This document shows positions 54,867-64,000 of a stretch of 64,000 nucleotides of DNA, piece by piece. Source of the DNA: Mesosutterella faecium (GTDB lineage Bacteria; Pseudomonadota; Gammaproteobacteria; Burkholderiales; Burkholderiaceae_F). The first letter of the stretch is position 1. Each line of letters opens with the position of its first letter. A program made the translations under genes and the position numbers. The DNA is taken from the NCBI RefSeq assembly GCF_022809315.2, contig NZ_JAKZJU020000001.1, positions 1,456,001-1,520,000 of the forward strand, given 5' to 3'. The notes below the pieces were generated by a model that made no database searches, had not been told where the DNA came from, and was given only the letters and a program-made list of their open reading frames with translations.

Positions 54867-55949
54867 ATGAGTACAGAAATGCTTCTGGCGGTCGTGCTGA
54901 TCATTCTTGCCGCCGCCGCTGTCACTTATTATTGCATTGGGCGCAAAAGCCGCACGGACGGCAGCCGCCAGGGCGCTCCTTTCGAACATGTTGATCCGAA
55001 AGTGGAATTGTCAAGCCTGAAGCCTGAGGCCGGGCAGCAGGATGCGGGGGACCGGAAGACCGAGCCCGGGGTGAAGCGCAGCGAGCCCGAGGCGGGCGCC
55101 GAGCCTCCGGCCGAGCCCAGCCTGCCGGAGCCTGCGGCCTCGGGCGAAGAGAGCCTCACCGAGCAGCCCGACATCGACCAGATGACGGAGGTCGTCGTGC
55201 GGCTGAGCTGCAAGGCCCCGTTCAGTTCCAATCAGGCGCTGCTTGCAAGCCAGCCGCTTAGGAGCCAGGACTTCGACGTGCCGCTCCGCATCCAGGTGAA
55301 GAACCAGTTCACCAAGCTTTGGGGGCCCATCCAGCGCGGCAGCAACACCTACACGGACATGATCATCGCCCTGCAGCTCGCGACCCGCCGCGGCCAGGTC
55401 GATGAGCTCGCCGCCGGAAACTTCGCGGCGGCCGTGAACCAGGCGGTGGGGACGCTGGACGCCGACGCGGATGTGGTCGATGTGCCGAGCATTGTGGCGC
55501 AGGCGAAGTCCGTGAAGGCGCTGATTGACCGCTACAGCATGAGGCTGTCGATCGGCGTGAAGGGGCCGCTGCCCGTCTCGCAGCAGATGGCGATGGATAT
55601 CGCGCGCGGCTGCGGTTTCGACATCCGCGGCAAGAGCGTTGAAAAGCGCGACCGCGACAGCGGCGCGCCCTGGCTGCGGATGCTGCCTCACCCGCAGGTG
55701 CCCAATATGGTCGTGTTCGAGCTCATGCCTGCGCTGTGCACGCCTTCCTGCAATCCGCTCGGGGCCCTGTTCGGCGTAGCCAACGATGCGGCGGCGCGCC
55801 TGAGCGGCGAGATTACCGATGCCTCGGGCCGGCCTCTGTCGGTTCCTCAGATTGTGGAGATCTCGCGGCAGCTGCGGTTCTTTTACGCCGCGATGGCAAA
55901 GCAGGGGCTTGACGCCGGCACGCGCCGCGCAAAGCGCCTCTTTTCTTAA
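54867..55949 (+). CDS. zipA: ZipA-like cell division protein
   Basis: A 360-residue protein with one N-terminal membrane helix (MLLAVVLIILAAAAVTYYCIG), a charged Pro/Glu-rich linker (about 35-105) and a C-terminal domain of about 240 residues. Similarity to ZipA of E. coli is weak in what can be seen by eye, but the layout (N-out single helix, P/Q/E-rich linker, globular FtsZ-binding domain) and the position between smc and ligA are characteristic of zipA. The ATG at 54867 follows GGAAAT. In the cell it should tether FtsZ to the membrane. Confidence 0.78.
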   Translation: MSTEMLLAVVLIILAAAAVTYYCIGRKSRTDGSRQGAPFEHVDPKVELSSLKPEAGQQDAGDRKTEPGVKRSEPEAGAEPPAEPSLPEPAASGEESLTEQPDIDQMTEVVVRLSCKAPFSSNQALLASQPLRSQDFDVPLRIQVKNQFTKLWGPIQRGSNTYTDMIIALQLATRRGQVDELAAGNFAAAVNQAVGTLDADADVVDVPSIVAQAKSVKALIDRYSMRLSIGVKGPLPVSQQMAMDIARGCGFDIRGKSVEKRDRDSGAPWLRMLPHPQVPNMVVFELMPALCTPSCNPLGALFGVANDAAARLSGEITDASGRPLSVPQIVEISRQLRFFYAAMAKQGLDAGTRRAKRLFS

Positions 55950-56052
55950 AAGGGGCGGCCCTGCGGTGCGGGGCGCCCCAAACCTGCCTTAGCCCCCGCA
56001 GGGCTCCCCCTGCCTCTCTGCGGCCCGGGCGGCCTGCGCGCCGCCCCTGCGC

Positions 56053-57552
56053 CTAAAGCCGGTGCGGGAAGAAGATTTTCATCATGGCGGGGTCCGCGCG
56101 CGGACCCGTCACAGCCCCCAGGATTGAAAACACGAGTCCCGCGAGCACCCCGAAGACTATGTTGTGAAATCCCCAGAGATTCACGCCTCCGGCCATCAGC
56201 GCCGTGTACAGGCCCAGCCCTGCCGCTGCGCCGGCCAGGGCGCCCCGGGCATTCATGCGCGGCCAGAAAAGCCCCAGAACCACGGGCCAGAGAAATGCGC
56301 TCTCAAGTCCGCCGAAGGCAAAAAGATTGACCCACACGACGATCGTTTGAGGGTAAAGAGCGAGGAGGACGGAGACCGCGCCCAGCGCCAGCGTGACTGT
56401 GATGCTCACGACCCGGTGAGACTTCCTGCTGTTTTCCGCGCCCTCTGGCCTTGACGGGAAAAACTGACGCCAGAGGTCGCGCGCGACGGCTGAAGAAGCG
56501 GCGATCAGCAGCGAGCTCACGGTGCTCATGGTGGCGGCGAGCGGCCCGATGATGGTGATTCCGGCCAGCAGCGGGTCCATGTGGTTCACAATGAGGAGCG
56601 GAATCACAGCATCCGTGCCGGCGGCCGGCTTTTCAAGGATGGTGCCGCGCGAGAGCACCCCAAGCATCGTCATGCCGATCATGAGTGCGCCGCAGATCAC
56701 GGTGGCGACGACCATGGCACGCGACAGATCCGCGGTGGTCCGGTAGCTCAGGCATCGGACCAGCGACTGAGGCAGCCCCACGGTGCAGAAGCCCACAAGA
56801 AGCCATGAGGAGAAGAGCAGGGTGTAGGGCAGCGCTCCGCCCGCGTCCGGGGTGAGGAAGCTGCTCCGCCCGGACTCGCCGATGCCGGACGAAGACAGGG
56901 TCGACATGATCCCCTCCATGCCTCCGCCGCTTTGGATGACCGTCCAGCCCAGCGTGGCCATGCCGGTGAGCATCAGCACTGCGCACACCGCGTCGGTGAG
57001 CACGACGGCGCGAAAGCCCGAGGAGGTGTAGATCACGGTGACGGCCGCAAAAAGCAGCAGCCCCAGCTTGTAGTCGAGTCCGGTGATGGCGGCGAAAATC
57101 TGCGCTCCGCCCATGAACTGCCCGACCACCATGGCGGTGAAGAAGACGACCATGACCAGGGCAAGGAGCACGGAAAGGGCCCTGCTGCCGTAGCGGGCCT
57201 GGAGGATGTCAATGACGGTGAGCGACCCGGTCCGCCGGGCGATCACCGCGAGCTTTTTGCCCACGGTCCCGAGCAGCAGGAAACCGGTGATGATCTGCGG
57301 GGCGGCGAAAACGACCCAGCCAAAACCCAGTTTCCAGGCGAGCCCCGGGCCGGAGACAAAGGAGCTCACGGAGCCGTAGGTCGCGACGAGCGTCATCGCG
57401 AGGACCACGCCCCCCAGGCTTCGGTTGGCAATGAAGTAATCCCGGTCGAAGTCGCCCGAACGCCCCAGGCTCCGTCCTGCATAAAGTCCGATGACGAGAA
57501 GGAGCGCCAGAAAGACCATGACCGGCACGAGCACTTCGTCGTGCGGCGTCAT
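56053..57552 (-). CDS. panF: Sodium/pantothenate symporter PanF
   Basis: A 499-residue sodium:solute symporter with about 13 helices. PanF-like features are RDYFIANRSLGGVVLAMTLVATYGSVSSFVSGPGLAWKLGFGWV near the N-terminus and LLVGFCTVGLPQSLVRCLSYRTTADLSRAM in the middle; Na+-site residues lie in AATMSTVSSLLIAASSAV. It imports pantothenate, the coenzyme A precursor. Its start overlaps the stop of the upstream YhdT-like gene (4 bp), a pairing known from E. coli (yhdT-panF). The two-gene unit sits in reverse orientation between zipA and ligA. Confidence 0.92.
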   Translation of the reverse strand: MTPHDEVLVPVMVFLALLLVIGLYAGRSLGRSGDFDRDYFIANRSLGGVVLAMTLVATYGSVSSFVSGPGLAWKLGFGWVVFAAPQIITGFLLLGTVGKKLAVIARRTGSLTVIDILQARYGSRALSVLLALVMVVFFTAMVVGQFMGGAQIFAAITGLDYKLGLLLFAAVTVIYTSSGFRAVVLTDAVCAVLMLTGMATLGWTVIQSGGGMEGIMSTLSSSGIGESGRSSFLTPDAGGALPYTLLFSSWLLVGFCTVGLPQSLVRCLSYRTTADLSRAMVVATVICGALMIGMTMLGVLSRGTILEKPAAGTDAVIPLLIVNHMDPLLAGITIIGPLAATMSTVSSLLIAASSAVARDLWRQFFPSRPEGAENSRKSHRVVSITVTLALGAVSVLLALYPQTIVVWVNLFAFGGLESAFLWPVVLGLFWPRMNARGALAGAAAGLGLYTALMAGGVNLWGFHNIVFGVLAGLVFSILGAVTGPRADPAMMKIFFPHRL

Positions 57553-57863
57553 GAGCGGCTCTCCTTCGGGGGCTCCTGCTCCTCTCCCAGGTCAAAATTC
57601 CTGAAGAAGCGCCTGACGAGGAAGATGACCCCCGCGATGGAAAGAAGGTACCCGCCGATGCATGAGACCGTGAACCACAGCGGCATGGCCAGCAGCGTCT
57701 CGGCGCTGTCCTTAAGCAGAAAAACGGCGAGCCAGAAAAAGGCCATGATGATCACCGCCAGGGCGAGCGTTGCGGCGGCCTCCCGGTCCATGATCCGGAA
57801 TTTTTCCCGATAGTCGAGCTTTTGGGACATCTTTTGCATGCTTCCGATTGAAGTTCGCTCCAT
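57549..57863 (-). CDS. yhdT: YhdT/DUF997-family small membrane protein
   Basis: A 104-residue protein with two membrane helices (ALAVIIMAFFWLAVFLL and PLWFTVSCIGGYLLSIAGVIFLV) and a final charged tail. This is the small subunit-like partner usually encoded just before panF, with which it overlaps by 4 bp. Its own biochemical role is not known. The start may lie slightly downstream (MQKMSQKLDYREKF at 57839). Confidence 0.85.
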   Translation of the reverse strand: MERTSIGSMQKMSQKLDYREKFRIMDREAAATLALAVIIMAFFWLAVFLLKDSAETLLAMPLWFTVSCIGGYLLSIAGVIFLVRRFFRNFDLGEEQEPPKESRS

Positions 57864-57904
57864 TGTAGGCAGGCTGCGGAGTAGGACTGCCAGGAAAAGA
57901 CTAG

Positions 57905-60148
<2,244 letters not shown>

Positions 60149-60164
60149 GTGGGGGGAGAAGAAA

Positions 60165-60929
60165 ATGGCGGCAGTAAGCCCGGCGGCTGTAGGGATTATC
60201 GGAGGTTCCAGCTTTTCCGACGGCTGGCTTGAAAAAGCGAGTTCAGAGGCCTTTTCCGGCGAGACGCCTTACGGCCTCCCCTCATCGCCCGTCCGTGAGG
60301 CTGAAATCTCAGGCCGAAGGGTTCTTCTGCTGCTGAGGCACGGGTTCGGGCACCGCTTTCCGCCGCACGCCGTTCCCTATGCGGCCAATCTTTGGGCTTT
60401 GAAGAAGGCAGGAGCGGAGGTCGTCATTGGCCTCGCGACGGTAGGGGGCATCGATGAGGCCCTTCCCCCAGGGGCCCTTTGCGTGCCCGATGACCTGGTC
60501 GACCGCACATGGGGACGAGAGTCGACTATATACAGCAGTGCGAAGACCGGAGTCCGGCATATCGATTTCACCCGGCCTTTTGACGAGGATCTGCGCCGCA
60601 GGCTTATTCTGGCCTGCCGCCGCGCCCGCATTTCTCGTCTGCTGGAGGGCGGAGTCTACTGGTGCAGCCAGGGCCCGAGGCTTGAGACCGCGGCCGAGAT
60701 TCGGGTGATCCGGGCGCTCGGAGGGGCCATGGTCGGCATGACGGCGGCGACCGAGGCCGCCGTTGCCCGGGAGATGGAAGTCCCCTATGCGCTCCTTGCT
60801 CTTTGCGTCAACTGGGCGGCGGGCCTGCACAGCTCGTCGGATAAAGTTTCGCTGGAAGCCGGCGCTGGAGATGGCGGCTGCTCCTCAGAAGACATCCGCC
60901 GCGTATTAGAGCAGTTTCTGGCCCTCTGA
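60165..60929 (+). CDS. Methylthioinosine/methylthioadenosine phosphorylase family protein
   Basis: A 254-residue PNP/MTAP-family phosphorylase. GIIGGSSFSDG is the phosphate loop, HGFGHRFPPHAVPYAANLWAL the second motif, QGPRLETAAEIRVIRALGGAMVGMTAATEAAVAREMEVPYALLALCVNWAAG the base-binding and catalytic region. The NWAAG ending resembles methylthioinosine phosphorylases more than adenosine-specific MTAP, so it may salvage 5'-methylthioinosine; specificity is inference. A GGGGGGAG site precedes the ATG, 16 bp after ligA. Its 3' end overlaps the convergent SulP gene by 24 bp. Confidence 0.88.
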   Translation: MAAVSPAAVGIIGGSSFSDGWLEKASSEAFSGETPYGLPSSPVREAEISGRRVLLLLRHGFGHRFPPHAVPYAANLWALKKAGAEVVIGLATVGGIDEALPPGALCVPDDLVDRTWGRESTIYSSAKTGVRHIDFTRPFDEDLRRRLILACRRARISRLLEGGVYWCSQGPRLETAAEIRVIRALGGAMVGMTAATEAAVAREMEVPYALLALCVNWAAGLHSSSDKVSLEAGAGDGGCSSEDIRRVLEQFLAL

Positions 60930-62651
60930 GTTCTTCCCGGAGAGCGCCTCCGGCGCCCTGCTCTCAAAGAGGGTTCTTTCCTGGGCTTCTTTCACGGCCC
61001 GGTCTACGGAAAGGTAGGACAGGCGGTCCGGTGGAAGAAGCGGATAGGCTGCGCATACAAGAACCTCCCTCGCTCTTCGGTGCATGCGGCAAAGCGTGAG
61101 CGTGCAGCCCGCATTTTTTACGAACTGAGCGAATTTAAGCACTTCCTCCACGCAGGTTCCGTCCAGGTCTGCGGCTTCCTCCATGCTGACGACGACCTCC
61201 TTGACCGGATGCCTGCGGAGCTGCTCGGTAAGGAGGGCTTTTGCTTTTTTGAAGCTTTCCTCGGCATTGGCGAAAACGAGCGGCTGGTCCAGCCGCAGGA
61301 CAAGCACTCCGGGGATGGGGACAGTGTCAGGAAACAGCTTCGTATTCACAAAGCTGTGGGAGCCGGGAAGTTTCTGCAGCTCCGATACGTGCGGCTGCGA
61401 CACCCGTATGAGGATCAGGGCGACGGAGAGGACGACCGAAATGAGAAGCCCGTTCAAAACGCCGAGAATCGTCACTGAGCAGAAGGAGGCGATCACAAGC
61501 ACGCGGTCTCTTTTCCATTCAAAGTACGGGCGTATGGGCTTGGGGGATAATCCGCCGCTCACCGCCTTGATGACGACGGCAGCCAGAACAGGCTCAGGGA
61601 TCCTGCTGATCTGCGGCATCAGAAAGGCGAGGGCGAGGAAGAGCACCGCGAGGGCGAAAAAATTCGAAACCCGGCTCCGTGCGCCTGAAGCAATATTGAG
61701 GCTGGTGGCCGAAAATCCGGCGCCCACAGCGAGGCCGCCGAAAAATCCGGAGGCCAGGTTGGACAGGCCGATCGCAACGATGTCCCTGTTGGGCGCCGTC
61801 TGCTGCCCGCTTCGTTCCGCTGCGGCGTGGATGCTCGAGTAGGATTCGGCGTAGACCATCAGGCACAAGGCGGCGCTCATTTGAATCGCGCCGACCCAGT
61901 CGGCCCCTGCCAGTGTTTGAAAGGAGATGGCTGCTCTTTCAAGGCTGAAGGGGCCTACGAGCTCGATGCCCAGTGCTTCAAGCGGAACGAAATAGGACAG
62001 GAGCACGGCAGCGGCTACGACGATGAGGCTGCCGGGCAGACGCTGCCATCTCCACAGCAGGAGGAGGCCAAGAGAACCCAGGCCAAGGGCGGCGGCTGCA
62101 GGTGAAACCTCCTGGATGCGGGCAATCGTGTCAAGCAGCCTGTCCCAGACGCCGGACCCTGCCGCGTGCAGCCCGAGCAGCTTCGGCAGCTGCATCAGCG
62201 TGATGGTGAAGGCAAGCCCCATCGTAACGCCGCGCAAGACGGGCTTGGCAATGAAGCTGCTGGCCCGTCCGAAGCCCAGAAGCCGGGCGAGGATGAACCA
62301 GAACCCCGTCATCATGACCAGGACGGCCGCAAGGGTTTCGGGATGGACCTGCGGGTGCGTGGCGAGCAGGCTTGACACCGTTGCGGCGAGCACCATCGCG
62401 GAGGATGACGTGGCCGAAACGACCGCCGTGCGGCACGAGCCCACCGCCGTGTAGATGAGCAGCCCGCAGATGAGCGCAATGAGGCCTGCCGACGGAGGCA
62501 GGCCTGCGATGCCCGCGTAGGCCACGGCCTCCGGAATCAAAAGGCCGATAAGCGAAAGTCCGGCTGAAAAGTCGCAGGCGTGGCTGCGGCAGAACTTCAT
62601 CCACTCGGAAGGCTTCAGCAGATTTTTCGCACTGTGTCCCGTCAAGGTCAT
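60906..62651 (-). CDS. SulP-family anion transporter with STAS domain
   Basis: A 581-residue SulP (SLC26-like) transporter. About 10-14 helices from residue 25 include the family motif DFSAGLSLIGLLIPEAVAYAGIAGLPPSAGL and the RTAVVSATSSSAMVLAA anion-site region. A C-terminal STAS domain (about 435-545: LVLRLDQPLVFANAEESFKKA; EEAADLDGTCVEEVL) follows. Substrates of this family include sulfate, bicarbonate and dicarboxylates and cannot be told here. The ATG at 62651 follows GAGGAACC. It overlaps tail-to-tail with the phosphorylase gene. Confidence 0.92.
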   Translation of the reverse strand: MTLTGHSAKNLLKPSEWMKFCRSHACDFSAGLSLIGLLIPEAVAYAGIAGLPPSAGLIALICGLLIYTAVGSCRTAVVSATSSSAMVLAATVSSLLATHPQVHPETLAAVLVMMTGFWFILARLLGFGRASSFIAKPVLRGVTMGLAFTITLMQLPKLLGLHAAGSGVWDRLLDTIARIQEVSPAAAALGLGSLGLLLLWRWQRLPGSLIVVAAAVLLSYFVPLEALGIELVGPFSLERAAISFQTLAGADWVGAIQMSAALCLMVYAESYSSIHAAAERSGQQTAPNRDIVAIGLSNLASGFFGGLAVGAGFSATSLNIASGARSRVSNFFALAVLFLALAFLMPQISRIPEPVLAAVVIKAVSGGLSPKPIRPYFEWKRDRVLVIASFCSVTILGVLNGLLISVVLSVALILIRVSQPHVSELQKLPGSHSFVNTKLFPDTVPIPGVLVLRLDQPLVFANAEESFKKAKALLTEQLRRHPVKEVVVSMEEAADLDGTCVEEVLKFAQFVKNAGCTLTLCRMHRRAREVLVCAAYPLLPPDRLSYLSVDRAVKEAQERTLFESRAPEALSGKNSEGQKLL

Positions 62652-62687
62652 TTTTGGTTCCTCACGCGGCGCGGCCTGCTCTCTCGC

Positions 62688-63578
62688 CTACACCCGCCGC
62701 TGCGGAATCTGGACGATCACGATGGCTATTCCCATCAGCACGCAGCCTACGATTTCCCGGGCTGACAGGGTTTGGCCGAGGATGATCCATCCCGACAGGG
62801 CGCCAATGACGGACTCAAGGCTCATCGTCAGAGAGGCGATGGCGGGATTGGCGCCTTTTTGGCCGATCACCTGGCAGGTGTAAGCGAGTCCGTTGGAGAA
62901 AATGCCGACATACAGCATGGCGGGCAGCGCAAGCATGACGGCCTGAAGCGTCGTGCCCTGCTCGAAGATCAAGGTGAAAATCAGGCCAAGCACGCCGCCC
63001 GTTAAGAACATCACCCATGACATTTCGACTGCGTCCGCCTTAGGCACGTAGTAGTCGATCGCCATGATCTGAGCAGAATAAAGGAAAGCGCAGATAAAGC
63101 ACAGCAGCTCGCCCAGACCGATGGTGAAATCTTCCTTGATGGACAGGCAGTAAAGCGCAATGACGGCAATGGCGACGGCGATCCAGAGCAGGCACGAGCT
63201 CCTGATGCCGCGGATTCTGGCAAGAACGGGGACGATGATGATGTACAAGGCCGTGAGAAAGCCGGCTTTTCCGACGGTTGTGTAGACAAGGCCGAACTGC
63301 TGAAAGCTCTCCGCCGCAAAAAGCGCGCAGCCTGAGACAATGCCGCCGATAAGGGTATTGCGGCGCACTTCAGGCTGGCGTTTTCTGGCTCTTTTTGCCG
63401 GCGACTCGAAGCGGTCCAGGAAAAAAATGACGGGTATTAAAAAAAGGCAGCCGATGAATGACCGGCCAGCCGTGAAGGTAAAGGGAGCGACATAGCCCAC
63501 GCCGATTGCCTGGCCGACAAAGGCGGTGCCCCAGAAAAAAGCGGCAAGCAGGAGGAAAACGAAGTTGCGGGTGGGCAT
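62688..63578 (-). CDS. EamA/DMT-family transporter
   Basis: A 296-residue membrane protein with ten helices: LLLAAFFWGTAFVGQAIGVGYVAPFTFTAGR in the first repeat, LLCFICAFLYSAQIMAIDYYVPK and SLTMSLESVIGALSGWIILGQTLS in the second, the latter being the typical EamA ending. It may export a metabolite; the substrate is unknown. It lies 36 bp upstream of the SulP gene on the same strand and may be co-transcribed. It is only distantly like the EamA gene at 43208. Confidence 0.9.
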   Translation of the reverse strand: MPTRNFVFLLLAAFFWGTAFVGQAIGVGYVAPFTFTAGRSFIGCLFLIPVIFFLDRFESPAKRARKRQPEVRRNTLIGGIVSGCALFAAESFQQFGLVYTTVGKAGFLTALYIIIVPVLARIRGIRSSCLLWIAVAIAVIALYCLSIKEDFTIGLGELLCFICAFLYSAQIMAIDYYVPKADAVEMSWVMFLTGGVLGLIFTLIFEQGTTLQAVMLALPAMLYVGIFSNGLAYTCQVIGQKGANPAIASLTMSLESVIGALSGWIILGQTLSAREIVGCVLMGIAIVIVQIPQRRV

Positions 63579-63771
63579 GGTGGAGTAGAAATCCGTAATT
63601 TAAGTGTCTTCGTCAGATTCTAGACATTAAGATCAAATCTGTAGTAGAAAGGCTTCTTCTGCGGCTGCTGCGCTGAGGGAGCGCGCTTTCCCTTTCACTG
63701 TGCGGCCGCAGCACGAAGCGCCGCATCACAAAAAGGCGGCGGAAATACTTTTTTCTGCAGGCATCGCACTC

Positions 63772-64000
63772 GTGACCACATCGCAAAAAGATTTGAGAAG
63801 GGACGGCAGCCCTCTTCTTTATGGATTTCCTCCAGTGGCGGGGAAGAATCCTGCCTGTCTGATTCTCGGATCGATGCCCAGCGCGCGCTCCCTGGCAGAG
63901 AAGCGCTACTATGCGCATCCCAGAAACCGCTTCTGGCCTCTGATGAGAAGCCTTCTGGACGCGCGGTGCTCCGCGCTGTCCTATGACGAAGAGCTCGAGA
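63772..64000 (+). CDS. DNA-deoxyinosine glycosylase (3' end outside window)
   Basis: An open frame that runs off the window after about 76 codons. It contains YGFPPVAGKNPACLILGSMPSARSLAEKRYYAHPRNRFWPLM, which matches the uracil-DNA-glycosylase-superfamily enzymes acting on hypoxanthine (deoxyinosine) in DNA: LILGSMP is the first active-site motif and YYAHPRNRFW the conserved loop. It would start base-excision repair of deaminated adenine. GTG 63772 is used as start; an in-frame GTG at 63700 is also possible, and neither has a clear ribosome site. It is divergent from the EamA gene. Confidence 0.85.
   Translation, partial: MTTSQKDLRRDGSPLLYGFPPVAGKNPACLILGSMPSARSLAEKRYYAHPRNRFWPLMRSLLDARCSALSYDEELE

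Noticed and set aside
63613..63918. 101-codon minus-strand frame at the right end
   Set aside because: It lies opposite the deoxyinosine glycosylase start, which has clear conserved motifs on the plus strand.

Overview
The window is a 64 kb stretch of a GC-rich (roughly 65% by eye) chromosome. The gene order is typical of a Gram-negative betaproteobacterium: bamA-skp-lpxD-fabZ-lpxA-lpxB-rnhB, smc-zipA-ligA, and a dapC/dapD/dapE block. The respiratory genes (a molybdenum nitrate reductase narKGHJI, a secreted flavin reductase of the fumarate/urocanate reductase family, ferrous iron uptake feoAAB) and a Glt-type amino-acid ABC importer fit an anaerobic or microaerophilic, host-associated Burkholderiales such as the Sutterellaceae. 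That placement is inference from content, not from a marker-gene search.

Layout. 1-8,318 (+): outer-membrane and lipid A operon (end of bamA, skp, lpxD, fabZ, lpxA, lpxB), then rnhB, a SpoU-type RNA methyltransferase and a small membrane protein. 8,341-11,678 (-): GltIJKL-type acidic amino-acid ABC importer. 12,046-16,808 (+): sbcDC nuclease. 16,926-18,485 (-): a W/G/P-rich lipoprotein and ppsR, which is divergent from ppsA (18,613-20,988, +). 21,096-25,890: NfeD/QmcA membrane pair, three small unrecognised genes (two are paralogues), an orphan FixJ-like response regulator (-) and another unrecognised gene. 26,250-29,517 (+): Fur-box-like site and feoA-feoA-feoB plus a Cys-rich FeoC-like gene. 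30,317-38,169 (+): narK-narGHJI, preceded by an 0.8 kb non-coding gap. 38,491-39,744 (+): YihY/BrkB family membrane protein.

39,827-42,935: an S24/LexA-like repressor whose catalytic Ser and Lys are both Ala, with a possible tiny membrane protein upstream (-), divergent from a secreted FMN/FAD reductase (+). 43,208-44,113 (+): EamA transporter. 44,127-50,953 (-): ABC-F ATPase, prmB, dapE, dapD, dapC and short-type queF. 51,164-60,929: smc, zipA, a reverse-strand yhdT-panF insertion, ligA and a thioinosine/thioadenosine phosphorylase. 60,906-63,578 (-): SulP/STAS transporter and EamA transporter. At 63,772-64,000 (+) lies the 5' end of a DNA-deoxyinosine glycosylase gene.

Most of the window is conserved housekeeping DNA; I see no prophage, insertion sequence, CRISPR array, rRNA or tRNA. 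The points most worth following up are the catalytically dead, Cys-bearing S24 repressor facing a flavinylated reductase of unknown substrate, an SbcC without any CxxC zinc hook, a paralogous pair of unknown small proteins, and large hairpins in the gaps of the lpx operon. All were read by eye; no database search or folding program was run.
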